From positions 6,548-70,547 of the forward strand of contig CABVSR010000021.1 of assembly GCA_902500995.1 (NCBI GenBank): 64,000 nucleotides of DNA, in the 5' to 3' direction. The translations under genes were made by a program, and so were the position numbers. The notes beneath the pieces were generated by a model that did no database searches, was not told the origin of the DNA, and was given only the letters and a program-made list of their open reading frames with translations. The stretch is from an uncultured Nitrospira sp. (GTDB lineage: Bacteria > Nitrospirota > Nitrospiria > Nitrospirales > Nitrospiraceae). Numbering within the stretch: position 1 is the stretch's first letter; each line of letters starts with the position of its first letter. Positions 25,258 through 34,662 of this stretch are shown here, piece by piece.

Positions 25258-27789
25258 TCAGCTCATCTGCCTTGTTATCCACCCACCCATCGATTGTGAC
25301 AAGGACACCGGCAAACGTTTCCACACCGACCGCATGATCGCGAACGCAGGCCCGCTGCTGTCAAAATCCGGGAGGGCGCCGCCCCGATACGCGCGGTAGA
25401 CGGAGTACATGGGGTGCTGGATGCCGCCCCATTTTCGTTTGAATCGCAGCAGCCCCGTCTGGCGAGGAGAATCCGCGCCGAAATCGTAGTACCGGAATCC
25501 CTGTTTCGCCGCCCATTCGATCGTGTGCCAGAACATGACTTCGCTCGGGTAGCACTTTCGCCACACGTTTTGCGGAGCTGCGTAGGCCGGAGTGAATGAC
25601 TCATGTGAAAACAGGCATATCATCGCATTGATGGGGATGCCGTCCTTCCTGACTAAGGCCAGACAAGCCTTCCCTGTTTGAATGAGGTGAGCATGGATCG
25701 CGGAAAACAAGCTGCGTGGGAAGGGAGGGATGCCCATTGAGGAGCGGGTCCGTACAAACAGCCGACAGAACGTGTCCATACCTTCTGCGCTGTTATCGAA
25801 CTCAAAGGTGACGCCCTCTTTGGCGGCCTTCTTGATCGCCCAGCGGACGAAATCACGGTCCAGCGCTTTCCAGAGAGCCTCGACGCCTGGCGCGAGATCG
25901 ACCCGCGTCGTGACCCAATGGCGACGGGTGACGAATCCGCTCTCATGCATCACCTTGAGGTCGGGCTCATGGAACGATCGCAATTCGACATAACGACAGC
26001 TCAGCTCACGCGACAGTTCCGACAGGTACTCGTTCATCCTGGCGGTTACGCGCGGATCGACAGAGAGGATTCCTCCTCGATCTCGCATCGGCACCGAAAC
26101 GAGGCGACGGCCGAAGATGCCCGTGACAAGGAAAAGCGGCAAGCCCCCGACGATTGCGCCCTTGTCGTTCCGCACACAAATAAAGTACGGCTGATGCCCC
26201 AATCCCTGCTGTGTCACCTGCCGCCAGGCCATGGTGTGATAGATCGTGCCGTCAGGATGGCAGCCCACAAATTTGTCCCATTCCTCGTGTGCCTGTGCCT
26301 CCAGGAGTCCGACCGACCATGCCTTCTGCGCACCGACCTGGATCGGGACATCGCGGACCGTATGATCCGTGGAATAGGCATCGAGTTCGCGCTCGTATTC
26401 CTCCCATTCCCTGGCCACTTGATTGGGAAGCGGCTTCTTCCATGACGAGTCGATGTGTGTTTGAGCCCACGCTTTCAGCCAACGTCCCCACCTCGGGTAT
26501 AGGTCCTCGTTCATTGCTCGAGCATGATAATTCAGCACGACCAGGCCGCCCGTGGATCCAGCGACATCGAGGAGACTTTTGGCATACCCGTCCGCATCTC
26601 GAATCCCGTTCGTTCCCAGCCGCTGATCGAAATGGTTGTCCATCCAGGTAGGTGGTAACTGCAAGACTTGCAACTCGCGGCGCAATTCCGGATCAAAGGG
26701 ACGGAATGGGTGGCAGATTCCTCTGCGATATCCGGGATAAAACTCAAAAGCCAGCGAGGTATCATAGAGAAACGTGCCCTCGTGCATTCGTAACGTTTCA
26801 TGCGGAGCTGCCGGGTCGAGATGCCAAAAATGGTGCCGATTGCCTACAACCTGAACGCCCGCTGCCCGTTCGAGATCTTCCTTTTCTTTCTTGATCCCTC
26901 CCTTATCCTGGTAGGCCCGAAAGGACGTGTGTAGTCCGATCTCATAGCCGGCATCGCGCAGAACGTCAAAGAGATCCTGGAAGACCGGAGTACGCACATC
27001 ATAGAATGCATCGGGATTGCCTCGGGCGTATTGCAGCAGCGAGCCGCGCCGCACCATGAAGTAGAAAGCGGATTTGGATCCCATGGATCGTTCAAAATCG
27101 ATCCAATCGGGGAATCCCCAGAAATGGCTGGAGCCGTTCCAAATGTCTCTGATGGAGCTCCATGCGCGCACCCCTCGTTGCCGCAGGACGCGCATGCATT
27201 CGATCCAACGGATGATTTGTGGATAGTCCACGTCATGAGACAACACGAAACTCGAGGCCAGCGCGAACGGTCGCCGTTCCAACCCTTGCTCTTCCCACAG
27301 TCGTCGGAGAAAGGCGCCGTAGATGGATACGACCGGTTTGTTCAGAAGCCCCTTCTGAATCACAGCCGTGCGACTCAGGTCCACATTACCCCATCGATCC
27401 CACGGACAAGCGGTCTCCTGAGCACCAGTGAGAAACCAATAGGAGGCGAAGATAATATCCTGAGGAAACTCGAGTCTTGCGCCGGTTCGACGAAAGGGCC
27501 CTGCCTTGGCATCGCCAAAATCAAGGAACGGCACACCTTCCGACTCGTAGACCACTTCAGGCTCGACATACCTCATAGAAGCAAAGGGCCGCCTGTAGGC
27601 CGGAATGCGGACTTCCGCACGCACCTCCTTTTGACACCCATAATAGAGGTCTACCTGAGAAGTTGCCCTCGTCCACTCGAATGCATAAGGAAATCCCGCC
27701 ACACGCATCAGCGTGCGCAAGGTATACTTGATCTCCGCTCCCCACTCCTCAAGAGCGGGATCGATGCCGATGGAAATTGGACGCAACAT
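25258..27789 (-). CDS. fusion of polysaccharide deacetylase-like domain and FemAB/GNAT (BioF2-like) acyltransferase
   Basis: 843 aa. Residues ~1-180 form an N-terminal extension that carries PFLDFGDAKAGPF. Residues ~180-460 are NodB-like: SSFVLSHDVDYPQ (metal Asp pair), AFYFMVRRGS, AGYEIGLHTSFRAYQ, HFWHLDPAAPHE and LVVLNYHARAMNE. From ~500 on, a FemAB-type double GNAT fold appears: WDKFVGCHPDGTIYHTMAWR, VGGLPLFLVTGIFG, RWAIKKAAKEGVTFEF, and the end motif YYDFGADSPRQTGLLRFKRK. FemAB-like proteins of this type occur in exosortase/EPS loci. It may free an amine on a sugar and re-acylate it with an amino acid or acyl group (inference). It sits immediately upstream of the formyltransferase gene. 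Confidence 0.85.
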   Translation of the reverse strand: MLRPISIGIDPALEEWGAEIKYTLRTLMRVAGFPYAFEWTRATSQVDLYYGCQKEVRAEVRIPAYRRPFASMRYVEPEVVYESEGVPFLDFGDAKAGPFRRTGARLEFPQDIIFASYWFLTGAQETACPWDRWGNVDLSRTAVIQKGLLNKPVVSIYGAFLRRLWEEQGLERRPFALASSFVLSHDVDYPQIIRWIECMRVLRQRGVRAWSSIRDIWNGSSHFWGFPDWIDFERSMGSKSAFYFMVRRGSLLQYARGNPDAFYDVRTPVFQDLFDVLRDAGYEIGLHTSFRAYQDKGGIKKEKEDLERAAGVQVVGNRHHFWHLDPAAPHETLRMHEGTFLYDTSLAFEFYPGYRRGICHPFRPFDPELRRELQVLQLPPTWMDNHFDQRLGTNGIRDADGYAKSLLDVAGSTGGLVVLNYHARAMNEDLYPRWGRWLKAWAQTHIDSSWKKPLPNQVAREWEEYERELDAYSTDHTVRDVPIQVGAQKAWSVGLLEAQAHEEWDKFVGCHPDGTIYHTMAWRQVTQQGLGHQPYFICVRNDKGAIVGGLPLFLVTGIFGRRLVSVPMRDRGGILSVDPRVTARMNEYLSELSRELSCRYVELRSFHEPDLKVMHESGFVTRRHWVTTRVDLAPGVEALWKALDRDFVRWAIKKAAKEGVTFEFDNSAEGMDTFCRLFVRTRSSMGIPPFPRSLFSAIHAHLIQTGKACLALVRKDGIPINAMICLFSHESFTPAYAAPQNVWRKCYPSEVMFWHTIEWAAKQGFRYYDFGADSPRQTGLLRFKRKWGGIQHPMYSVYRAYRGGALPDFDSSGPAFAIMRSVWKRLPVSLSQSMGGWITRQMS

Positions 27790-27929
27790 TGCCTACTGCG
27801 TTTCTCTCGAAACCCCGATCACGACGCTCGCCATCGCCGCAATGTCCACCTGAGGAGCGATACGAGTTTGATGCAGGACCTCCGGACAGGCATCATAGAG
27901 CACCTGATGACACGGGGACCAGACGGTGA

Positions 27930-28532
27930 TCACGAACCCATTTGAACGTCGACGACCCCAGACTGGTCCTTTTGGTATTGCCGCCCGCACGATGAACACA
28001 TTGCTGTCATGAGAGAGACAGCCGCTTCACCGAATGAGAGTGCGACCCCGCAATGACACATCCATCCTTGAATTCGTCCCGGCACGCCGACAACCAGTGC
28101 GTAGTCCGGCACATCATCGGTCACGACAGACCCCGCACCGATAAAGGCATAGCGCCCGATGGTGATGCCGCAGATGATAGTGGCGTTGGCCCCGATCGTC
28201 GCCCCGCGCCTGACCACCGTCGCTTGGTACTCGCTTTTCCGCGAAATGTGACTGCGTGGATTGATGACATTCGTAAACACGCACGATGGGCCGCAGAACA
28301 CGTCGTCTTCCAGAGCGACTCCGGTATAGAGCGCGACGTTATTCTGAATTTTCACGTTGTTTCCGACCTGCACCCCGCTGGACACCAGAACATTCTGGCC
28401 GATATTGCATCCTCGCCCGATCACCGCCCCAGTCATGACGTGAGAGAAATGCCAGATCTTAGTCCCCTCGCCGATGTCACAAGGCTGATCAATGTAGCTC
28501 GATTCGTGCACGAAATATTTATGGGCTGTCAT
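27930..28532 (-). CDS. left-handed beta-helix N-acetyltransferase (WbpD/WlbB-like) with C-terminal Cys4 tail
   Basis: 200 aa. Hexapeptide repeats run from ~18 to 150 ([47 protein letters not shown]), ending GVPGRIQGW. This closely follows UDP-2-acetamido-3-amino-2,3-dideoxyglucuronate N-acetyltransferase (WbpD). A 45-residue C-terminal tail has CHCG and CSSCG pairs, a likely zinc ribbon. Such a tail is known in some WbpD/PglD relatives but is not required for catalysis. It would act with the 12504 dehydrogenase and wecB product; the matching aminotransferase is not in the window. 140 bases separate it from the next gene. Confidence 0.87.
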   Translation of the reverse strand: MTAHKYFVHESSYIDQPCDIGEGTKIWHFSHVMTGAVIGRGCNIGQNVLVSSGVQVGNNVKIQNNVALYTGVALEDDVFCGPSCVFTNVINPRSHISRKSEYQATVVRRGATIGANATIICGITIGRYAFIGAGSVVTDDVPDYALVVGVPGRIQGWMCHCGVALSFGEAAVSLMTAMCSSCGRQYQKDQSGVVDVQMGS

Positions 28533-28618
28533 TGACCGCCTTCTCTCTAGATATCCGATATCCGTCCTTCATCTGTTCAGGCGACACTCACAGAGCTCGA
28601 TACGCTCCGCACCGCTGT

Positions 28619-29605
28619 TCAGGCATGTCCGTCTCGCCCAAGCATCTGCTGGCGGTAGTATTCCACCACCTGTGCGACAATATTCGGCAGATCAACGGTG
28701 GGCTTATATCCGATCAGATTGCGGATCTTGCTAAGGTCCGGCACCCGCCGCCCCATATCTTCAAATCCCTCCTCGTAGGCTTGATCATAGGGCACCAACG
28801 TGATCTCCGATGAACTCCTGGCGACATCCCTGACCATCTTGGCCAGATCCATGATCGTGACTTCTTGCTCGCTTCCGATGTTGAAGACCTGGCCGACCGC
28901 TTGAGGGTGCATGGAGAGGTCGATGATGGCTCGCACGGCATCGCCGACCCACGTGAAACACCGGGACTGCCCGCCGTCCCCATACACGGTGATGGGCTCA
29001 TTCTTGAGGGCCTGTTGCACAAAGGTGGGCAGCACCATGCCATAACGACCGGTTTGACGAGGACCGACCGTATTAAACAGGCGAAACACGACCACTGGAA
29101 CCTTCTTTTCTTTCCAGTAGGCCAACCCTAGGAACTCGTCCAGGGTTTTCGAGCAGGCATAGCTCCATCGGCCTCTGGTCGTGTTTCCGATCACCAAATC
29201 GCCGTCCTCGCGAAATGGGATGGCGGTCGATTTGCCGTACACCTCGCTGGTGGAGGCAATCAGTACTTTTTTTTGCTTCTTGGCGGCCAGGGTCAGCACC
29301 GCTTCCGTACAGGACACGTTGGTTTCAATGGTCCGGACCGGACTTTCTACGATCAAACGCACACCGACCGCGGCAGCCAGGTGATAGATGACATCCGCAG
29401 CATCCACCAGTTCGGCCATGAGGGAATGATCCATCACCGTATCAATGACATATGAAAATCCAGAGCGGCCTTTCAGGTGCCGAATATTGGTAATGCTGCC
29501 CGTGGACAGGTCATCGATCACCGTGACAAAGGCGTTTTGATTCAAGAGCGCTTCGGCCAGGTGTGACCCGATAAATCCGGCACCGCCTGTTATCAAGGCG
29601 CGCAT
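28619..29605 (-). CDS. extended SDR nucleotide-sugar epimerase/dehydratase
   Basis: 328 aa. The Rossmann motif TGGAGFIGSHLAEAL, IDDLSTGS, VIYHLAAAVGVRLI, and the active site S-T-S-E-V-Y-G with WSYACSKTLDEF (Tyr-x3-Lys) are present, then VFRLFNTVGPRQTGRYGMVL and VYGDGGQSRCFTWV. This is the UDP-glucose 4-epimerase/UDP-glucuronate decarboxylase/GDP-mannose dehydratase group; exact substrate cannot be read from motifs. It feeds a nucleotide sugar to the locus. It is first in its operon after the long gap 29606-31085, so a promoter probably lies there. Confidence 0.87.
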   Translation of the reverse strand: MRALITGGAGFIGSHLAEALLNQNAFVTVIDDLSTGSITNIRHLKGRSGFSYVIDTVMDHSLMAELVDAADVIYHLAAAVGVRLIVESPVRTIETNVSCTEAVLTLAAKKQKKVLIASTSEVYGKSTAIPFREDGDLVIGNTTRGRWSYACSKTLDEFLGLAYWKEKKVPVVVFRLFNTVGPRQTGRYGMVLPTFVQQALKNEPITVYGDGGQSRCFTWVGDAVRAIIDLSMHPQAVGQVFNIGSEQEVTIMDLAKMVRDVARSSSEITLVPYDQAYEEGFEDMGRRVPDLSKIRNLIGYKPTVDLPNIVAQVVEYYRQQMLGRDGHA

Positions 29606-30351
29606 GCTGTACCTCCTCTGTTTCTGTTAATCTCTGATTCCATCTCGAGCACATCACGTAACACGATGTTCACCTTGCTCCGGCATGGGCGGACGAGGCG
29701 GGTCTAAGGTGATCAGGTCTATTAGGACAGACGGCGGTGTCCACCGGTGGCTTCGCGGGACTCCCGACGACATGTCCAGTATCAGGGCGCTGCGGATCCG
29801 GTCGGATAGGGGCAAGAACCGGACCGAGTCGCCGTTCCCGGCCAAGGTACAACAGATCATCGGGGTGATCACAGGTGTCTTTGGATTTACGAGGCTCCGG
29901 TACCAAGGGTGCATAAAAAACTCTCATCGGCTGCTCGTTACATATGCCTGGCGGATATTTTTCCAGGCAGCCGACGGCCATGACGGAGCCGCAGGCCTGC
30001 CTCGTTATTCAGGCGCTCTTGGAGCGATAACATCCTTGGGTCCAGCTGCGGATCAATTCTTGGAATGTCCCTGACGGATACAAAGTGTGGTTGGTGTGTG
30101 GCGATCGTCATACTACTTACATACCCGCTCTCTTTCCCGGACCTTGACGTAAGAAGTCTCTGCGGCACATTGCTCGAAATCATCGTATTCGTGGTGTGAC
30201 GCCCAGATTATTCTCGTCCGTCCCTTTCGTTCCTCGGCTTCAATCCGGAAACCAGTCCCCCTCTGAGGCGATCCAACGAAGTCTGATGTCGCGCCTCACC
30301 GTGGCGGGGCGATGGACGAAGCCATCACACCGTGTCGATCAACCCCAAGGG
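29606..30351. other. gene-free stretch with decayed sequence
   Basis: No intact gene is supported. Short open frames on both strands lack protein character. On the minus strand this is the continuation of the FkbM remnant at 30352-30776, so part may be further decayed coding DNA. The promoter of the SDR gene (start 29605) should also be here, but I could not choose a clear -35/-10. Confidence 0.5.
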
Positions 30352-30776
30352 TTACGGACGAGCATCCCGAGCAAGGCCAATCTGATTGACGATCGCAGCA
30401 GGGCAGTTTTTACGCACCATGGCAGCATTCGATGGCAACGGCTCGAAAAAGTGAGTGCGGCGCTCCGATGTATGGATCCAGCGGGCAGATCTTTGCCCCA
30501 ACATCCAGAATCTCGCCGGGGTAAGCCAGGCACGCGACCCGATAGGCGTTCTCTACACGGAGGAAAGAGGTTGATCACGTCGCCGAAGTTATCGCGCAGG
30601 TAAGCGTCCTTTATCACGGTCCCAAGCTTATAGACTCGCTCGGGATTGTAGGCCTGATACGCCCGAGCACGTTTGATCTTTGACAGCGCCCACAGAATTT
30701 TGAATTGTTGTATTGGCGTTTGTCCCAGTGTGAGCGTGAAACGCAGAAAGGCACTCAACTTTGACCGGGTGATCAT
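30352..30776 (-). pseudogene. FkbM-family methyltransferase remnant with at least two frame changes
   Basis: On the minus strand the first frame begins MITRSKLSAFLRF and reads YLRDNFGDVINLF, the FkbM entry to the SAM fold. An extra base in the A-run at 30564-30566 shifts it into RVACLAYPGEILDVGAKI, which matches motif I (DVGANIG) except for its last residue. A second change near 30485 moves it to RWIHTSERRTHFFEPLPSN and AAMVRKNCPAAIVNQIGLAR, the FEP motif region. The stop is at 30352. The C-terminal third of a normal FkbM protein is not readable. It is dead or badly damaged, unless the base calls are wrong. Confidence 0.78.
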
Positions 30777-31085
30777 CAGCAGACCCTCGATAGGTCGGGC
30801 AGTTGAGGCTGCACAGAGTCGAGGGGGGGAAGGATAGTGCAATCACCCCAGAATATCAAACGTGGTGTAGGGGCGAGGATCCCACCAACACCGCCGTCAC
30901 CGACAGTCCGCACATAATTCGGCAACTCCATCATGCTCCAATTTGTCGTTGGTATGACGCTCACATACTTTCACATGCCTGCATGACTCAGTACAATTTT
31001 GCACTGAGAGAGCCTCCTGGCGACGAAGTCTCGCAAACCCATTGGAGCTCAGCGATTCACGCTCCACAGGGTAATGCCTGCGGCC
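30777..31085. other. gene-free stretch upstream of FkbM remnant
   Basis: No gene is seen. An imperfect 22-bp dyad, CTCAGTACAA/TTGCACTGAG, centred on TT, lies at 30987-31008, 80 bases beyond the flippase stop at 31086 (minus strand). It could be a weak transcription-end hairpin for the flippase operon or a protein site. No long T-run is present on either strand. Confidence 0.4.
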
Positions 31086-32486
31086 TCAGATGGCAGGCCG
31101 AACCATCATGATCCAGGCTCGAACTTCTTTCTCCCCCATCAGCCACAGCGAGCCGAGATACACCAGCCAAGCGAAGACTGCCTGTGACACCCAGTGAAAC
31201 GATGCAAAAGCGATGAATGAGCCTCCCATAAGGAGTGAGGCAACGAGTGGTTTGGATAAATGTTCCAGTACAGGCACAGGAACGACATATCGGTTGCAGT
31301 ACAGCGCCGCCAATGTCAACCAGACGAAATCCCCTCCCACCGTTGCCGCAGCCGCTCCGATAATGCCGTAGGGGGGAATGAGAAGGACGTTGAGTCCGAG
31401 ATTGAAGCCTGCTGAGATTCCCGCGCATCGGAGATCCAACGTTTGTCGACCGCAGGCAATAAACGCCTGGCGATAGCTGCCGCGCAGAATCACCAGGACC
31501 GCGGACCATACGAGAATCTGGAGCGCAGCGTTCGCCTGACTATAGGCCTGGCCAAACAACAGGTCGAGTACCGGAACTCCCAGGAACATGCCGCTCACTC
31601 CGATGGGAAATGCTAGCAGACCGGCAATACCCAGTGACCGCGTCAACGTATCGATGAACCCCTGCCTATCCTCATGGTGCTTGCGAGACAAGAGCGGGAA
31701 GAGTCCCTGAAAGTAGGTCAGCGGCAACGCGAGCAAGGCGGTTACGGGTCGGTAGGCGGCATTGTAGAAGCCTACGGCACTAGGTCCGGACAAAAATCCC
31801 AACAGAAGCGTATCGCAGTTATAACTCAGTAACCCCAATCCGTTCGAAACGCCCATGGGGAGCGCATGTCGTAGAATCAATAGGCTCTCGCTCACGCTAA
31901 AATTGATACGGCCGAATCCGTAGGTCGAGAGGAACTGTCTCCCAAAGTAGCTCACTGCAGCCAGATCGCCCAACCCTTTCACGAGCGGCGCCCAAATCAA
32001 ATCGTGTGGGCTTCTGACCATCACCGCGATTCCGCTTGCAAACACCAGTTGAGTAAGCGCAAGCCCCTTGCCTGCGGTGGCCATGCGCTCCTTCCCCATA
32101 AACACCCATTTCAAATTGACGGCCTGAAGGAAAAGCGTCAGTCCGAATACCACGAGCACCGTTCGCAACTGAGGAAATTCCGGCAAGAGCGGCAAAATGG
32201 CCAGGAGAATTCCCGAAGCAACCGTGGCCCCCATGAAACGAAGGGGCATGACTGTGCCGACCAGGGCCGAAATATCTCCGCCCTTGGTCGCTTCCCTGGT
32301 TGCCCACACCTCCATTCCGAGATCCGCAATGAGAAGGAAATAGGCCATCACGGAGATCGCGAACTCCCACACCCCATAGTGTTCCACACCCATGATGCGG
32401 GCGACATACAGACAGGCCAGGAAATAGGCCGTTTTGGCGACCATGTCCCATGCGGACAATGTCAGAATGTTTCGGTATGAACTCAT
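31086..32486 (-). CDS. Wzx-type polysaccharide flippase
   Basis: 466 aa with about twelve to fourteen helices. The N-terminal polysacc_synt pattern is present: LSAWDMVAKTAYFLACLYVARIM (split here: LSAWDMVAKTAYFL, then YVARIMGVEHYGVWEF), followed later by SYNCDTLLLGFLSGPSAVGFYNAAY and FQGLFPLLSRKH. This is the MOP-superfamily Wzx layout, which moves undecaprenyl-linked repeat units across the inner membrane. The ATG at 32486 is the first usable start after the upstream methyltransferase stop at 32521. GGAG sits very close to the ATG, so initiation may depend on coupling. It ends the operon 36255-31086. Confidence 0.88.
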   Translation of the reverse strand: MSSYRNILTLSAWDMVAKTAYFLACLYVARIMGVEHYGVWEFAISVMAYFLLIADLGMEVWATREATKGGDISALVGTVMPLRFMGATVASGILLAILPLLPEFPQLRTVLVVFGLTLFLQAVNLKWVFMGKERMATAGKGLALTQLVFASGIAVMVRSPHDLIWAPLVKGLGDLAAVSYFGRQFLSTYGFGRINFSVSESLLILRHALPMGVSNGLGLLSYNCDTLLLGFLSGPSAVGFYNAAYRPVTALLALPLTYFQGLFPLLSRKHHEDRQGFIDTLTRSLGIAGLLAFPIGVSGMFLGVPVLDLLFGQAYSQANAALQILVWSAVLVILRGSYRQAFIACGRQTLDLRCAGISAGFNLGLNVLLIPPYGIIGAAAATVGGDFVWLTLAALYCNRYVVPVPVLEHLSKPLVASLLMGGSFIAFASFHWVSQAVFAWLVYLGSLWLMGEKEVRAWIMMVRPAI

Positions 32487-32520
32487 GCTCCGGCGTCGAG
32501 AGTAATAAAAGAGGCCCGTC

Positions 32521-33564
32521 TCATTGGGATTGGACCGACAACTCCCGAGGCTTCCGACCAATTCCCTGGAGCAATGGACCGATCACGAACATGAGGCTGC
32601 GCAAGACCGGGATACGCTTCAGCAACCCATACAGTTCGACCACCCATTGAAGCACGACTCCGAACTGCTTCTTCTGCTGATCGGCAACGTCAGGAAGGAA
32701 GATCTGTATGTCGGTAAAGCCTTCGTCTCGCAACAGTATTCTCAAAGTTCGGCTCGATAATAGATCCCGCTTAGGCGGAATCCCCCCTTGCCACCTCACA
32801 TAGCCGTCGAGGATCCTTCTCGGCCAATATCCTCCGGCCAGCAGCCCAACCTGCGGATCAGGTCCCCAACTCCAACGGTTCGGGGTCGACACGCAGAAGT
32901 ACCCCCCGGCGACCAGGACACGCCGGCATTCACTCATGACCTGCCGACGATCCTTCATATGCTCCAGCGAGGACTCGGAGATCACTCGATGAAAATATCC
33001 GTCGGGAAACGGAAGGGCTTCGGCACAGGCGCACACAATGGGGATGTCGAGCCCGGCCTCCAGCAGCCGCTTCTTCGCCACGACCAGCCACCTGAAGGCA
33101 AGGTCGACCCCGACGAGCAGAGAGAAGCGGGGGGCCGCTGCCACGAGCAGCGGAGCTGTGCCGCATCCAATTTCCAATACGCGGATCGCGCCCCCCGACG
33201 ACTTCGGCTGAATTACCCGTTCCCAGCCATCCAATGCCGATCGTGCACGCGCCTCAGCCGCCATCAACCCTCTCGTATATTGCCTGGCATGGTGGGGAGG
33301 CACGACGGTGGTGGTGCTGTAATAAAAATCCACCAATTCCGCAAACGTCGAATGGTGCAGACGGTCGGCGACCTTCAGTCCTTTCGCATGATCTTCTTCG
33401 ATCCCGATATAGGGATCGGAAAAAATCCGCAGGTCGGGGATACCAACCAGAATCGGATACCTCTGACGACAAGCGCGACATTCGAGAATGTCCTGCTCGC
33501 CTCGATGGTCATCCAGCTCTCCCCGACATTTCGGACAGCAGATCTCGATTCCCTTGAAGATCAT
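32521..33564 (-). CDS. SAM-dependent methyltransferase with N-terminal zinc-ribbon-like (Trm112-like) segment
   Basis: 347 aa. Residues ~5-45 contain two Cys pairs (ICCPKCRGELDD and LECRACRQRYP) and end in VGIPDLRI, a Trm112-like ribbon. The methyltransferase core follows: IRVLEIGCGTAPLLVAA, VGVDLAFRW, CAEALPFPDGYFHRVISES and HMKDRRQVMSECRRVL. The ~100-residue C-terminal part ends with a hydrophobic stretch (LYGLLKRIPVLRSLMFVIG) that may touch the membrane. The ATG overlaps the stop of the GT2 gene (ATGA). Longer frames up to 33729 would lie inside that gene. Sugar or lipid methylation is inferred. Confidence 0.83.
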   Translation of the reverse strand: MIFKGIEICCPKCRGELDDHRGEQDILECRACRQRYPILVGIPDLRIFSDPYIGIEEDHAKGLKVADRLHHSTFAELVDFYYSTTTVVPPHHARQYTRGLMAAEARARSALDGWERVIQPKSSGGAIRVLEIGCGTAPLLVAAAPRFSLLVGVDLAFRWLVVAKKRLLEAGLDIPIVCACAEALPFPDGYFHRVISESSLEHMKDRRQVMSECRRVLVAGGYFCVSTPNRWSWGPDPQVGLLAGGYWPRRILDGYVRWQGGIPPKRDLLSSRTLRILLRDEGFTDIQIFLPDVADQQKKQFGVVLQWVVELYGLLKRIPVLRSLMFVIGPLLQGIGRKPRELSVQSQ

Positions 33565-34562
33565 CTTGGCGGTGCTTCTTCCTGTCCCTCCTGCCCGACA
33601 ACCGCCACGCTGTCTGGCAAGAGTGTGGCCGCAGGTCGTCCGGACCAATATCCCATACATTCTCCCAGCGCCCAGGTAGAATTTAGCACGACCAGCGCGG
33701 GAAGCGCCCATGTAAATCGAAGGACACATCGTCTCTTTTCAAACACGTTCCGAGCCACGCGCAGCACCGTCAGCAAGGGAGTCGCCAGCGCGGCGACCCC
33801 ATATGCCATTCGGCGCACGACCGAGGCACGAACCACTCGTCTACTCCCGAAGAGCCGACCGAAGCACCATCGGTCATTCAGTGCCTCCGACCATCCCATG
33901 GATCGTCTTTGATACACGACCATTTCAGGATCGAACCACAAAGTCCGGCCCTTCGCCTGCAAGGCACCATGAACCTCGGGTTCATGGAACTCTTTTTCCC
34001 ATACCGAGACGATCGCATCGAGGGCCGATCTCTTGTAGGAGACGTTGCAATCGGTGAGGTGTCCCGTCAAGGTCGGTGACATCGGCGTCATATAACGGAC
34101 GTAATCAGCAAAGTAGATGGCCCAGCCCAACATCCGATCCGGGACCTGCTTCTCGACGGCACCCCCGACCGCCGCGTGATGGGAGTCGTGCCCCTTCATC
34201 ACCTGGTCGCACCAATCGTTCTGCGGCCGGCACTGGTCTTCGGTCACTGCGACAATCCGCCCCCGACTGTGAAAAATACCTACAGTCCTCAATTCAGCAT
34301 AGGTTTTCCGCCCCTCACAGCCCACAAAGGAGACTTGCGGAAACTCCCGCATGAAATCGGACACATGCTGCAAGCGCTGGTCGTAGGGAACAATGACCTC
34401 GCGGTTTCCTTTCAGACGTTGTCGCTCGAGGTGGGATAGACATTCTCGGAGCAAATCTCCGCCTTCCAACACCACGACGACCACACTGAGATCGCGACCT
34501 GGGGGTACGATTGAGGCTATCACCGTTTCATCCTGTTCATTGCTCCTGATCAACGGCTGCAA
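33561..34562 (-). CDS. GT2 family glycosyltransferase
   Basis: 333 aa. The GT-A entry is LSVVVVVLEGGDLLRECLSH, followed by RGRIVAVTEDQCRPQNDWC (DXD-like ED-Q-C), GGAVEKQVPD and CNVSYKRSALDAI. The C-terminal ~90 residues hold two hydrophobic segments (GVAALATPLLTVLRV and WALPALVVLNSTWALG). The start is a TTG with an excellent GGGGAG nine bases upstream; no ATG fits. It overlaps the methyltransferase start. Cytoplasmic glycosyl transfer, probably with a membrane anchor. Confidence 0.8.
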   Translation of the reverse strand: MQPLIRSNEQDETVIASIVPPGRDLSVVVVVLEGGDLLRECLSHLERQRLKGNREVIVPYDQRLQHVSDFMREFPQVSFVGCEGRKTYAELRTVGIFHSRGRIVAVTEDQCRPQNDWCDQVMKGHDSHHAAVGGAVEKQVPDRMLGWAIYFADYVRYMTPMSPTLTGHLTDCNVSYKRSALDAIVSVWEKEFHEPEVHGALQAKGRTLWFDPEMVVYQRRSMGWSEALNDRWCFGRLFGSRRVVRASVVRRMAYGVAALATPLLTVLRVARNVFEKRRCVLRFTWALPALVVLNSTWALGECMGYWSGRPAATLLPDSVAVVGQEGQEEAPPR

Positions 34563-34662
34563 TCCTCACCGCTCCCCAGGCACACGACCTTGCGGATGGC
34601 ACCGGATGAATGCATGAGCACTGCAACAACACGTAGCACGTCAGCCGTCGATCGATCTCGCC

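Noticed and set aside
27793..27999. 68-codon minus-strand frame between the deacetylase-FemAB and acetyltransferase genes
   Set aside because: It starts inside the acetyltransferase gene, has no ribosome site at a later start, and resembles nothing known.
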